Below are positions 29,945 to 38,654 of a DNA stretch of 59,599 bases, piece by piece. This stretch comes from Aquifex aeolicus. GTDB taxonomy: Bacteria > Aquificota > Aquificia > Aquificales > Aquificaceae. Position numbers and translations under genes: made by a program. The notes under the pieces were generated by a model that had not been told where the DNA came from, did no database searches, and was given only the letters and a program-made list of their open reading frames with translations. Every line of letters begins with the position of its first letter. Position 1 is the first letter of the stretch. Location: contig DQTK01000016.1 in assembly GCA_015662815.1 (NCBI GenBank), forward strand, positions 1 through 59,599, read 5' to 3'.

Positions 29945-31405
29945 ATGGGATACAAATATAGAGATATACAGGAGTTTGTAAGAGATTTGGAATCTCAAGG
30001 AGAACTCGCCAGGATAAAAGAACCCCTCTCTCCTATACTGGAAATAACGGAAGTTACCGATAGAGTTTGTAAGATGCCGGGCGGAGGTAAAGCTCTTTTG
30101 TTTGAAAACCCGAAAGGGTATAACATCCCAGTTCTCACTAATCTATACGGTTCTGAAAATAGAATTAAGAGGGCATTAGGCCATGAAAACCTTGAGGATA
30201 TAGGGTGGAAATTATATAAGATACTTAGACCTGAAGTACCTAAGACCTTTTTGGAAAAGCTTAAGAAACTGCCAGAGTTAAAAAGGCTCAACGATGCTAT
30301 CCCGAAGCTGGTAAAGAAAGCTAAAGTCCATGAAGAAATAATAATGGGGAATGTAAATTTAGAAGATTTACCCATTTTAAAATGTTGGCCGAAAGACGGA
30401 GGGAGGTTTATTACTTTTGGCCAAGTAATAACCAAAGATCCGGAAAGCGGTATAAGAAATGTAGGCCTCTATAGACTCCAAATGCTGGATAAAGATAAGC
30501 TCGCTATGCACTGGCAAATTCATAAAGGTGGAAATCATCATTACTGGAAGGCAAAAAGGTTAGGGAAAAAGTTAGAAGTTGCCATAGCCATAGGTGGAGA
30601 ACCACCGCTTCCGTATGTGGCATCGGCACCACTTCCTCCCGAAGTAGATGAATATCTCTTCGCGGGAATAATAATGGAAAAACCAGTAGAACTTGTTAAA
30701 GGAATTACTGTTGACTTGGAGTATCCGGCGAACGCTGAAATCGTTATAGAAGGATACGTAGATCCGGAGGAGCCTCTGGTAGATGAAGGTCCTTTCGGAG
30801 ACCATACAGGTTTTTATACCCCTGTTGATAAATACCCTATGATGCACATTACGGCTATAGTTATGAGAAAAGACCCGATTTACCTCACTACAATAGTTGG
30901 AAGACCTCCTCAAGAGGACAAATACCTGGGTTGGGCAACGGAGAGGATATTTTTACCACTCATAAAGTTCAATCTTCCTGAGATAGTCGATTACCACCTT
31001 CCCGCAGAAGGATGTTTTCACAACTTCTGTTTTGTTTCTATAAAAAAATGCTATCCCGGGCACGCTTTCAAAGTAGCTTACGCGCTTTTAGGTCTCGGAC
31101 TTATGTCTCTGGAAAAACACATAGTTGTATTTGACGAATGGGTAAATGTTCAAGATTTAGGTGAAGTTCTTTGGGCGTGGGGTAATAACGTTGACCCTCA
31201 AAGGGATATTTTAATTTTGAAAGGTCCAATAGATGTTCTTGACCATTCTACAAACGAAGTAGGTTTTGGTGGTAAAATAATTATCGACGCCACAACCAAG
31301 TGGAAAGAGGAAGGATATACAAGGGAGTGGCCTGAAGTAATTGAAATGTCTCCAGAAGTAAAAAAGAGGATTGATGAAATATGGAACAGACTGGGGATAG
31401 AATAA
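29945..31405 (+). CDS. UbiD-family prFMN-dependent decarboxylase
   Basis: Decarboxylase of aromatic or unsaturated acids using prenylated FMN, 486 aa. Family segments include ITEVTDRVCKMPGGGKALLF at the N-terminus and FGQVITKDPESGIRNVGLYR, where prFMN, Mn and K contacts lie. The C-terminal half has EGCFHNFCFVSIKK. In Aquificales the most likely job is a decarboxylation in menaquinone/demethylmenaquinone synthesis (MqnL- or UbiD-type), which is inference. No UbiX is in the window. The end overlaps radC by 25 bases. Confidence 0.85.
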   Translation: MGYKYRDIQEFVRDLESQGELARIKEPLSPILEITEVTDRVCKMPGGGKALLFENPKGYNIPVLTNLYGSENRIKRALGHENLEDIGWKLYKILRPEVPKTFLEKLKKLPELKRLNDAIPKLVKKAKVHEEIIMGNVNLEDLPILKCWPKDGGRFITFGQVITKDPESGIRNVGLYRLQMLDKDKLAMHWQIHKGGNHHYWKAKRLGKKLEVAIAIGGEPPLPYVASAPLPPEVDEYLFAGIIMEKPVELVKGITVDLEYPANAEIVIEGYVDPEEPLVDEGPFGDHTGFYTPVDKYPMMHITAIVMRKDPIYLTTIVGRPPQEDKYLGWATERIFLPLIKFNLPEIVDYHLPAEGCFHNFCFVSIKKCYPGHAFKVAYALLGLGLMSLEKHIVVFDEWVNVQDLGEVLWAWGNNVDPQRDILILKGPIDVLDHSTNEVGFGGKIIIDATTKWKEEGYTREWPEVIEMSPEVKKRIDEIWNRLGIE

Positions 31406-32076
31406 GTTATTCTTATCGTTCTATCAAGGAAATCCCCAAAGAACTTAGACCGAGGGAAAAACTAAAAGAACTGGGTCCTCAGTATCTATCGGATGAGGAG
31501 CTTTTGGCAATTATCTTAGGTTCCGGAACAAGAGGGCAGGATGTCTTAAAAATAGCCAAGGAGCTTGTGAATATGGGCTGGGATAAGCTTGAAAAGTTAA
31601 GTATTGAGGAGTTATTGAACATTAAAGGACTTGGACTGGTAAAGACTCTCCAGATTAAAGCTCTAATTGAGATTTCCAAAAGAATTAGTAAAGGAAAAAG
31701 GGGAATATTTGTAAGGAATCCCAAAGAAGCACTTGAATTTTTAAAAGATAAATTTAGCGAAAGAAAAGAAAGTCTTATAGCTCTATACCTTGACTTGAGT
31801 AATAGACTGGTTGATTACGAAGTTGTTGCCGTAGGAAATGCGAACACGGTAATCTCTGAGCCCAAAGATATACTTTTCAAAGCCGTTAAGCTCTCCGCTA
31901 ACGGAATAATAGTTGCCCATAATCATCCACAGGGACAGCCGTATCCTTCCAACGATGATGTGAACTTTACAGAAAGATTAAAGAAAGCCTGTCAGCTTTT
32001 GGGTTTTGACCTCTTAGATCATATAATAGTTTCAGAGGAAGGGTACTACTCCTTCAGAGAGGAAGGCTTACTGTGA
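31381..32076 (+). CDS. radC: RadC-family JAB/MPN protein
   Basis: Former DNA-repair protein RadC, 231 aa, now of uncertain role. An N-terminal helix-hairpin-helix region (LLNIKGLGLVKTLQIKA) is followed by the JAMM metal motif in AHNHPQGQPYPSNDD and a conserved upstream Glu. The start lies inside the ubiD-type gene and the end overlaps modA by 4 bases, so it sits in the middle of a ubiD-radC-modA unit with no shared pathway. Confidence 0.92.
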   Translation: MEQTGDRISYSYRSIKEIPKELRPREKLKELGPQYLSDEELLAIILGSGTRGQDVLKIAKELVNMGWDKLEKLSIEELLNIKGLGLVKTLQIKALIEISKRISKGKRGIFVRNPKEALEFLKDKFSERKESLIALYLDLSNRLVDYEVVAVGNANTVISEPKDILFKAVKLSANGIIVAHNHPQGQPYPSNDDVNFTERLKKACQLLGFDLLDHIIVSEEGYYSFREEGLL

Positions 32077-32813
32077 AACTTTTATTAATCTTTATATTCC
32101 TTCTGAATTTCAGCTTCGCAGATGTTTTGAGAATAGCTGCGGCTTCGAGTTTTCGTTTTGCACTTTCAGAAATAGTTAAGGAGTTTGAAAAGAGATACAA
32201 GCACAAAGTCTTAGTATCTTACGGTGCTTCCGGACATTTTTATATTCAGATAAAAAACGGAGCACCCTACGATGTTTTTATCTCCGCCAATGAGATTTAT
32301 CCAAAAAAGCTAATTACCGAAGGGAAAGCTTTAAAAAGCTCTTACACGATATTTTCTATGGGAAAACTTGTTATATTTACACTTAAGGATATAAAGCTGA
32401 AGAATTATAAAATTTTACTCTCATCAGAAGTTGAAAGAATCGCTATTGCAAATCCTAAACACGCTCCCTACGGGAAAGCAGCCGTAGAGTTTTTGAAAAA
32501 AACAGGAATATACGGAGAAGTTTTACCAAAACTCGTTTACGGTTCGAACGTTTCCCAAGCTTTCCAGTACGTAGTTAGCGGGGGCGCGGATATAGGTATA
32601 GTTGCCCTTTCCCTTGTCATTCCTTATGGTAAAGGCAATTACATAGCGGTTGATAAGAGTCTCTATCCGGAGATAAAAAATATTGCGATAATAACTCTAA
32701 AGGGTAAAGAGAAGAAAGCTTCCAAACAATTTATAGAATTCTTAAAAAGTAAGTTTGCGGTGGATATTCTAAAAAAATATGGATTCGAAATCCCTTCAAA
32801 CTTTCATAACTAA
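32073..32813 (+). CDS. modA: Molybdate-binding periplasmic protein ModA
   Basis: Substrate-binding protein of a molybdate/tungstate ABC importer. The signal peptide is MKLLLIFIFLLNFSFA. The mature part starts DVLRIAAASSFRFALSEIV with the oxyanion-binding serines, followed by SYGASGHFYIQIKNGAPYD and GADIGIVALSLV. Length 246 aa is normal. The permease and ATPase genes (modB, modC) are not next to it. The ATGA-type overlap with radC suggests coupling. The 3' end overlaps a convergent gene by 18 bases. Confidence 0.9.
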   Translation: MKLLLIFIFLLNFSFADVLRIAAASSFRFALSEIVKEFEKRYKHKVLVSYGASGHFYIQIKNGAPYDVFISANEIYPKKLITEGKALKSSYTIFSMGKLVIFTLKDIKLKNYKILLSSEVERIAIANPKHAPYGKAAVEFLKKTGIYGEVLPKLVYGSNVSQAFQYVVSGGADIGIVALSLVIPYGKGNYIAVDKSLYPEIKNIAIITLKGKEKKASKQFIEFLKSKFAVDILKKYGFEIPSNFHN

Positions 32814-33110
32814 GTTCTCCTCTGGGATTTCCTTGAAGAACTCGTAATCGGTCTTTTTCTCGTATCTATTGGCAACTTCTAAGAATTCTCTTGATTGTTC
32901 CTCCTGACCTAAAGCCTCGTTTATAAGCCCGAGCAGTAGATACTTTTCGTAAGAATCTTCAGCTAAAAATAGCCACTTTGTTGCTTCCAGATACTTGAAT
33001 TCTGTAATATACCTCATACCTATAAATAGAGGGTCTGAAAGACCTTGAAAATCTTTTTTGCGTTGTTTTTTTCCTCGTTTATATATTCCTATCCTAAATT
33101 TCACCCTCAT
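32796..33110 (-). CDS. Small protein of unknown function, TPR-like
   Basis: 104 residues. A very basic N-terminus (RGKKQRKKDF) leads into a helix-turn-helix repeat that resembles one or two TPR units (YLEATKWLFLAEDSYEKYL, then GLINEALGQEEQSREF). No enzyme motif or signal peptide is seen. It ends inside modA on the opposite strand and starts 14 bases from divergent dcd. A real gene is likely from its codon pattern and position, but the role is not known. Confidence 0.6.
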   Translation of the reverse strand: MRVKFRIGIYKRGKKQRKKDFQGLSDPLFIGMRYITEFKYLEATKWLFLAEDSYEKYLLLGLINEALGQEEQSREFLEVANRYEKKTDYEFFKEIPEENLVMKV

Positions 33111-33124
33111 AATATTGAATTAAT

Positions 33125-33661
33125 ATGATTCTATCCGACAGAACCATTAAGGAATTAATAGAAAAAGGAGAACTAATAGTAGAACCCTATGAACCTTCCC
33201 ATGTTCAGTGTTCTTCTTTAGACCTAAGGCTCGGAAATCAAATCGCTATTTATGAAAATGTCGGGTGTATAGACGTAAAAAAGGAACTCAAAGGTGTAAA
33301 AGTAATTGAGTTCGGAGAATACTTTGAAATAAAACCTAAGGAATTTCTTCTTGCGACCACACTGGAGTATATAAAATTGCCAAACTATATTACCGCTTTC
33401 GTGGAAGGAAGGTCATCCCTCGGAAGGCTAGGGCTTTTTATAGAAAATGCAGGGTGGGTAGATGCAGGTTTCGAAGGTCAAATTACCTTAGAACTTTTTA
33501 ATGCAAATAATTGCACAATAAGACTTTATAAAGGAATGCGAATATGCCAGCTCGTATTTGCTAAGTTGGACAAAAAACCGGAAAAGGTGTATTCGGGTAA
33601 GTATAAAGGGCAGAAAGGTGTAGTTCCTTCCCGTATCTACATGGATAAGGATTTGAAATGA
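33125..33661 (+). CDS. dcd: dCTP deaminase
   Basis: Converts dCTP to dUTP, the first step to dTTP in many bacteria; some family members also hydrolyse to dUMP. The trimeric dUTPase-like fold is clear: SLDLRLGNQIAIYE, GRSSLGRLGLFIE and the catalytic Glu in GWVDAGFEGQITLELFN. Length 178 aa is standard. The ATG at 33125 is preceded by CATAAT 11 bases upstream and no Shine-Dalgarno site. It overlaps the next gene by 4 bases. Confidence 0.95.
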   Translation: MILSDRTIKELIEKGELIVEPYEPSHVQCSSLDLRLGNQIAIYENVGCIDVKKELKGVKVIEFGEYFEIKPKEFLLATTLEYIKLPNYITAFVEGRSSLGRLGLFIENAGWVDAGFEGQITLELFNANNCTIRLYKGMRICQLVFAKLDKKPEKVYSGKYKGQKGVVPSRIYMDKDLK

Positions 33662-34407
33662 TATCCCGGGCTTTATACTACGGAGAGGGTCTTTTTGAAA
33701 CTATAAAGTGGACTGGGAAAAACTACAAATTAACCAAACATTACCAACGTTTAAAACAGTCAGCGGAGTTTTTCGGTTATCCGTATCCCTCGTACGAAGA
33801 GTTTCTCAATAAGATTGTTAAAGCTACCGGCAATAATAGAAATCTGTATGTAAAGTTTTTACTCCTCTATTCGGGAAGTGATTACTATGGTGATTTTCCC
33901 AACTCATATAAAACCGATGTAGTTGTAAAACCTCTTCCGGAAATACCTAAAAGTGTGAAACTATGTATATCCGACATGAGAAGACATTCAAAAAATCCTA
34001 TTTTTTATCATAAAACTACTAATTACCTGTTTAATGTTCTGGTAAAGAGAAAAGCTAAAAAAAGAGGTTTTTTCGACGGGATAGTGTTAAATGAGAAAGA
34101 TTTAATTACCGAAACATCCTCTGCTAATATCTTAATCTACAAAGACGGAAAATTTATTACTCCTGCGCGGGAAAGTGGACTTTTATGGGGAACAACAATA
34201 GATATAATCCAAAAAGATTTAAATATTTCGGAAGAAAAAATTGATTGTAATTTACTTTATTCTGCAGATTACGTTTTCATACTAAACTCTATAGTGGAAA
34301 TTGTTCCTGTGGAAGAAATCGATGGAAAAAACTATAGGGTTGATAATTTATTCCTCGGCGAAATCAAAGAAATAATTGAGAAAAAATCGAATTCTAAAAT
34401 TCGTTAA
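33658..34407 (+). CDS. Class IV aminotransferase / aminodeoxychorismate lyase-like
   Basis: Fold-type IV PLP enzyme of 249 aa. The N-terminal GEGLFETIKW and YKLTKHYQRLKQSAEFFG segments fit PabC and branched-chain/D-amino-acid aminotransferases. The PLP lysine is in HKTTNYLFN, the downstream Glu in LNEKDLITETSSANIL, and the phosphate loop near LLWGTTID. The short length favours 4-amino-4-deoxychorismate lyase (PabC, folate synthesis), but this family is hard to split by sequence. It is coupled to dcd by a 4-base overlap. Confidence 0.78.
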   Translation: MISRALYYGEGLFETIKWTGKNYKLTKHYQRLKQSAEFFGYPYPSYEEFLNKIVKATGNNRNLYVKFLLLYSGSDYYGDFPNSYKTDVVVKPLPEIPKSVKLCISDMRRHSKNPIFYHKTTNYLFNVLVKRKAKKRGFFDGIVLNEKDLITETSSANILIYKDGKFITPARESGLLWGTTIDIIQKDLNISEEKIDCNLLYSADYVFILNSIVEIVPVEEIDGKNYRVDNLFLGEIKEIIEKKSNSKIR

Positions 34408-34452
34408 TTTTTTATTTCCTTTTTCGCTTCCTTTAGATTAGACTTTTTAGAT

Positions 34453-34731
34453 ATGAATAACCTTAATTTGCTTTTCTTAAGTAGTATTATGGCTTGTTCC
34501 GGACCTTTGAAAATTGTAAACATCGAAAAGCCGACGCCCTGTCATTTTGTAAAGGAAATAAAGAGGGAAGGTAATGTAGTTATGGTATATCTGGAAAGGG
34601 AAAGGGGAAAAATCTGTTCTCAGGTGGTAGTAAAGGATAAGATACGAGTAGAAAAGGACGTTGAAAAGGTTAAGATAATGGTTGATAATAGAGTTTGGAA
34701 AGAATATAAGATTATGGAGGGTAGCAAATGA
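34453..34731 (+). CDS. Small putative lipoprotein
   Basis: 92 residues with a short hydrophobic start and a lipobox-like Cys (LFLSSIMAC at residues 7-15), so it is probably lipid-anchored. The mature part is a small beta-rich domain with two further cysteines (PTPCHFV and GKICSQVV) that could form a disulfide. No known family is recognised. It precedes hpf with a 4-base overlap and so belongs to the hpf-secF-pilD unit. The 45-base gap before it is pyrimidine-rich. Confidence 0.65.
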   Translation: MNNLNLLFLSSIMACSGPLKIVNIEKPTPCHFVKEIKREGNVVMVYLERERGKICSQVVVKDKIRVEKDVEKVKIMVDNRVWKEYKIMEGSK

Positions 34732-35327
34732 ACATTGAATACAGAGGTGTTGATGTTCACATAAGCGAAGCCATGAAGTCTATGATTGAAAGTAAGCTTA
34801 ATCGTTTTAAAAGGTATCTCAAGGAAGTGGGGGAGGATGAGGTTGAAGCGGTTGTAGCCATATCATCTACCCGTGCAAGGCAAAAAGATTACGGAGGAAG
34901 CAGTGTTCCTACTTTCTACAGAGTAGACTTACATCTTTATTTAAAGAACCTTCCTCACGGAGCAATTCACGCTTGGGAAGAAGATACGAATGTGTTTACG
35001 GCAATCGATAAAGCTCTGGATGAGCTGGAAAAACAGCTGGTAAAACTTAAAGAGAGAAGACACGAATGGATTAGGGAGGCGAGAAAGTTTAAAGAAAAAC
35101 TCCACGAAATGGAGGTTTCTCCTGAAGAAAAGGAGAAACCTGAAATTGTAGAGGAAGAACTCGTAGTTGATAAACCTATAAGTGTGGAAGACGCTAAAGC
35201 TCAGCTTGAAGACCAGCATGCCTACTTTATTCCATTCGTTGATATAGCGGATGGTCAGTTAAAGATTCTCTATAGAAAGAGGGATGGAAATTACGGTTTG
35301 ATATCTACAGGGTGTAAATACCTATGA
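34728..35327 (+). CDS. hpf: Ribosome hibernation promoting factor, long form
   Basis: Long HPF that binds the 30S decoding site and dimerises ribosomes in stationary phase. The N-terminal S30AE domain covers residues 1-105 (MNIEYRGVDVHISEAMK, then AIHAWEEDTNVFTAIDKALD). A charged linker follows, then the C-terminal dimerisation domain about residues 145-195 (KPISVEDAKAQLEDQ, FIPFVDIADGQLKILYRKRD). Length 199 aa is normal. Both neighbours overlap it by 4 bases, giving tight coupling with secF. Confidence 0.94.
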   Translation: MNIEYRGVDVHISEAMKSMIESKLNRFKRYLKEVGEDEVEAVVAISSTRARQKDYGGSSVPTFYRVDLHLYLKNLPHGAIHAWEEDTNVFTAIDKALDELEKQLVKLKERRHEWIREARKFKEKLHEMEVSPEEKEKPEIVEEELVVDKPISVEDAKAQLEDQHAYFIPFVDIADGQLKILYRKRDGNYGLISTGCKYL

Positions 35328-36190
35328 CAGGGTTTAAGTTTCTTCAATACAGAAATATAGCCTACGGACTTTCCGCTTTGATTATTCTCGTGAGCCTATT
35401 GGCTTTAATATTTAGAGGGTTAAACTTAGGCCTAGATTTTACAGGAGGAACATTATACGAAGTCAAATTTGAAAAAGAAGTGCAAATTTCTGAGCTTAGG
35501 AAAACTATAAAGGAAAAAGGTATAAAGGGATTCGTCTTGCAAGAAACTAAAGAGGGAACATTCATAGTTAAGGTAAAAGCTGGCGAACAGGTTGAGAAGT
35601 TAGAGGAGATTTTTAAAAAGTTCGGAGAGTACGACCTAATTCGTAAGGAAAAGATAAGCGGAGTTGTAAGTGATGAACTGCGTAGAAAAGCGGTCTTTGC
35701 AATTTTGACCGCTCTCGCAGGAATACTGATTTATTTGGGTATGAGGTTTCAACCTATATGGGGGTTGGGAGCAATTCTCGCCCTTACCCACGACGTTCTT
35801 GCAGTTCTGGGAGCCTATTCCATTACCTATAGAGAAGTGAATCTTGAAGTGGTATCCGCAATTCTTATAGTAGCTGGTTATTCCGTTGCGGATACTGTAG
35901 TCATCTTTGACAGGATAAGAGAGAACTTGAGGAAGAAAAAGGGATTCTCCTTAGAGGAGATAGTGAATATATCGATAAATCAAACCCTTTCAAGAACTAT
36001 AATTACATCTCTTACCACTTTGGTTACGGCATTAACGTTGTTTATTTTAGGCGGTTACGGGCTTTCCAATATAATGTTTGCCTTTGTTGTTGGTGTGATT
36101 GTGGGAACTTATTCGTCCGTATTTGTAGCTTCCGCTTCCGTTCTGGATATAGTTAAACTGTTTAAAAGGAAAGAGGTGATTACAACTTGA
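35324..36190 (+). CDS. secF: Protein translocase subunit SecF
   Basis: RND-type membrane protein that, with SecD, uses the proton gradient to help Sec export. The first helix and GLNLGLDFTGGTLYEV are the SecF/SecD signature. A periplasmic domain (about 40-105) and five more helices follow, including AYSITYREVNLEVVSAILIV and YSVADTVVIFDRIREN. Length 288 aa is normal. secD is not next to it; hpf stands in its place. It overlaps pilD by 4 bases. Confidence 0.94.
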   Translation: MTGFKFLQYRNIAYGLSALIILVSLLALIFRGLNLGLDFTGGTLYEVKFEKEVQISELRKTIKEKGIKGFVLQETKEGTFIVKVKAGEQVEKLEEIFKKFGEYDLIRKEKISGVVSDELRRKAVFAILTALAGILIYLGMRFQPIWGLGAILALTHDVLAVLGAYSITYREVNLEVVSAILIVAGYSVADTVVIFDRIRENLRKKKGFSLEEIVNISINQTLSRTIITSLTTLVTALTLFILGGYGLSNIMFAFVVGVIVGTYSSVFVASASVLDIVKLFKRKEVITT

Positions 36191-36963
36191 ACGAGTATTT
36201 TTTATACCTCGTGCTGTTTTTCCTCGGAACAGTTTTAGGGAGTTTTTACAATGTCCTAATATATAGGCTCCCCCGTAATATTTCTATAATCTTTCCTTCC
36301 TCCCACTGTCCTCATTGCAAGAAGCCTATAAAGTGGTATGACAATATACCTCTTATCTCCTATTTAGTTTTAAAGGGAAAGTGTAGATACTGCGGTGAGA
36401 AGATATCTATACGTTATCCTCTTGTGGAGATTACATCCGGACTTTTGGCAGTCCTCTCTTATTACAAGTGGGGATTTAGTATAGATGGAGTAGTCTACTA
36501 CTTCTTTTTTTCCACCCTTCTGGTTATGTCATTAATAGACTGGTTTTACTTTATAATTCCTCCTCAGATAAATATCGGTGGATTAATACTTTCCCTTTTA
36601 GTTGCACCTCTCAGGGAAGCAATAACTGTAAAAGAAAGTCTTACAGGAGCTATTGTAGGACTTGGAATACCCCTATTGATATACCTCTATTACGTCAAGG
36701 TGAGAAAGATTGAAGGTATAGGCTTGGGAGATGTAATACTTCTCGGATTTATAGGCGGAGTTTCGGGCATCTATGGAGTTTTTGCTGCACTTTCCTTAGG
36801 GAGTTTTTTCGGACTCATCTATGTGATTCCTTTAATAATCAAACATAGAAGTTTCAATTTTGTCATTCCCTTCGGTCCTTTTTTGTCTTTAGGTGCTTTT
36901 ACTGGCATTATTTTCAAGGAACAGATAATAAAAATTTTCGAGTATTATTATTTCGTTATATAA
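36187..36963 (+). CDS. pilD: Type IV prepilin peptidase / methyltransferase
   Basis: Membrane aspartyl protease that cleaves and N-methylates prepilin-like signal peptides. The N-terminal zinc-binding cysteine pairs CPHC and CRYC are present. The catalytic aspartates lie in LIDWFYFIIPPQ and the GLGDVILLG (GxGD) motif. Eight or so membrane helices and 258 aa fit the family. The start is TTG 36187, overlapping the secF stop, with GAGGTG upstream. No pilin or pilus assembly gene is in the window. Confidence 0.93.
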   Translation: MNEYFLYLVLFFLGTVLGSFYNVLIYRLPRNISIIFPSSHCPHCKKPIKWYDNIPLISYLVLKGKCRYCGEKISIRYPLVEITSGLLAVLSYYKWGFSIDGVVYYFFFSTLLVMSLIDWFYFIIPPQINIGGLILSLLVAPLREAITVKESLTGAIVGLGIPLLIYLYYVKVRKIEGIGLGDVILLGFIGGVSGIYGVFAALSLGSFFGLIYVIPLIIKHRSFNFVIPFGPFLSLGAFTGIIFKEQIIKIFEYYYFVI

Positions 36964-37001
36964 TAACATAATAAATATTAACTAACTGAGAGGTGGAAAA
37001 A

Positions 37002-37472
37002 ATGGTGAAAAGGTATTTAATTGGAGCTTTTACTTTCTTGAGCTTTATAGGGTTTTCTCAAGCGATTGATGAGGCTTTGGCGAAAAAGTATAACGCAATA
37101 TTCGGTCAAATGACTCAGGAAACATTAGCAAAGTCCCCTTACAGAGTAACTCCGAAGCAGGTTATCAATATGATTAAAAAGGGTGAGGATATAGTTCTGT
37201 TGGATATAAGAACGGAAGCTGAACAGTCCATTGTGGGACTTACTTATAAGAATAGTTTTCACATACCTATGGATAAACTCTTTAAACCCGAAAACCTTTC
37301 AAAAATTCCCAAAGATAAGAAAGTCATTGTTGTCTGTCACTCAGGAGTAAGGGCTATAGTAGCGACGTTTGCATTGAGAAGCTTGGGATTCAAAAATGTA
37401 TACGCTTTGAAAGGTGGTATTGCAAAGCTTGCGCATTACGTAACACCTAAAACCACATTAGGTATAAAGTAG
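37002..37472 (+). CDS. Exported single-domain rhodanese
   Basis: Periplasmic sulfurtransferase of about 156 aa. A signal peptide (MVKRYLIGAFTFLSFIGFSQA) leads a short helical part and one rhodanese domain with DIRTEAEQSIVG and the active-site loop CHSGVRA (Cys near residue 110). I use ATG 37002, because GAGAGGTGG lies just before it; the GTG at 36993 is inside that ribosome-binding site. Family members move sulfane sulfur; in a sulfur- or hydrogen-oxidising thermophile a role in periplasmic sulfur handling is plausible (inference). The 3' end overlaps dusB. Confidence 0.88.
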   Translation: MVKRYLIGAFTFLSFIGFSQAIDEALAKKYNAIFGQMTQETLAKSPYRVTPKQVINMIKKGEDIVLLDIRTEAEQSIVGLTYKNSFHIPMDKLFKPENLSKIPKDKKVIVVCHSGVRAIVATFALRSLGFKNVYALKGGIAKLAHYVTPKTTLGIK

Positions 37473-38414
37473 TTCTCTGTCTCTTTCCATCACTTCTTCT
37501 ATTCTTTTTATTAAGTCAGTACAGTCCTGAGCCCTTACTATATAACTTTTTAATTCTCTTGCTTTAGGCAGTCCCTTCAGAATTTGAACAATTTGAGATT
37601 TTATTTCTGCACAAGCCTTTTCTCCGGACATATACTCGGTCATCATAGAAAGTTCTTTGAGGATAAATTCCATTCTTTCCTTCAGACCCACTTTTATATC
37701 CCTTTTCTCCTTAAATTCCTTAAAAATCCATGGATTAGAGAGGGCAGTCCTTCCTATCATCACACCGTCACAATCCGTCTCTTCAAACATAGCCTCTATA
37801 TCTCTCCAGTTCTTTACATCTCCGCTACCTATTATGGGAACACTTGCGACTTTTTTCGCATCTTTTATTCTATGCCATAAAGCTTTTCCGCTAAACCCTT
37901 GCTTCGCGGTTCTTGCATGAATGGCTATAAGAGAAACACCGCCTTTTTGCAGTTCCTCAACAATTTCTTCTACATGGTCTTCTTCAAATCCGAGTCTTAT
38001 TTTGGCAGATACCGGAATATCGTATGGCCTAAGAGCTTCTACCGTCTCTCTGACTACTTCCCCCATAAGCGGAGGACACTTTAGCATATATCCTGCAGCC
38101 TTATTTCTAAGTACTTTGGGAACACTGCAACCGAAGTTTATATCTATAAAGTCGGGTTTTAGCTGTTCTGCTACCACTTGGCTCGCTTTTGCTATTTCCT
38201 CAGGATGGGAACCAAATATTTGTATGTGAATTGGGCATTCTTCTTCTGTAAAGTAGGCGTACTTTATAGGAATCCCCTTTCTCAGAATCCCAGCTACACT
38301 GATTAACTCTGTATAGGTTCTGTCGGCTCCTAATGCTCTGCACAGTCTACGAAAGGCAGAGTGAGTGTAAGATGCCATAGGGGCGAGTATTACTTCTCCT
38401 TTTCTAAATTTCAT
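37458..38414 (-). CDS. dus: tRNA-dihydrouridine synthase (DusB-like)
   Basis: FMN enzyme that reduces uridines in tRNA. TIM-barrel landmarks are LAPMASYTHSAFRRL, the catalytic-Cys segment FIDINFGCSVPKVLRNKAAG, and the FMN phosphate loops GSGDVKNW and DGVMIGRTALSNPW. A helical C-terminal tRNA-binding part follows. The 318 aa and the motif set fit DusB best; A/C types are less likely. It stands alone on the minus strand, ending 15 bases inside the rhodanese gene. Confidence 0.9.
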   Translation of the reverse strand: MKFRKGEVILAPMASYTHSAFRRLCRALGADRTYTELISVAGILRKGIPIKYAYFTEEECPIHIQIFGSHPEEIAKASQVVAEQLKPDFIDINFGCSVPKVLRNKAAGYMLKCPPLMGEVVRETVEALRPYDIPVSAKIRLGFEEDHVEEIVEELQKGGVSLIAIHARTAKQGFSGKALWHRIKDAKKVASVPIIGSGDVKNWRDIEAMFEETDCDGVMIGRTALSNPWIFKEFKEKRDIKVGLKERMEFILKELSMMTEYMSGEKACAEIKSQIVQILKGLPKARELKSYIVRAQDCTDLIKRIEEVMERDRELLYT

Positions 38415-38435
38415 AATGTTTAATAAATATTCCTA

Positions 38436-38636
38436 TTATTCGTAAAAATCAAAATACCTTCTGAGTAATTCTTCCTGTTTCTTCCTTGCTTTTCTCCATT
38501 TGTAATAAACATAACCTATAAACAATAGAACAATCAGAAGAACTACGGGAATTAAGGTAATTCCCACTATAAGAGCAATGGCAAGTAAAAATCCCAAAAC
38601 AAAACCACTTAAAAATGATAGAAAACACTGCATCAT
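38436..38636 (-). CDS. Small membrane protein with basic tail
   Basis: 66 residues. A long hydrophobic region of two closely spaced membrane helices (residues 6-45, separated by a short turn at GITLIP) is followed by a strongly charged cytosolic tail (KWRKARKKQEELLRRYFDFYE). No family is recognised. The start (38636) lies 18 bases from the divergent fliH start. Such two-helix proteins are often regulators of membrane complexes, but nothing here shows which. Confidence 0.6.
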   Translation of the reverse strand: MMQCFLSFLSGFVLGFLLAIALIVGITLIPVVLLIVLLFIGYVYYKWRKARKKQEELLRRYFDFYE

Positions 38637-38654
38637 AATTTTATTATTTATAGT

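Noticed and set aside
29924..29998. Longer LysS starting at 29998
   Set aside because: The added residues are hydrophobic non-family sequence and overlap the divergent UbiD-type gene; ATG 29923 gives normal length.
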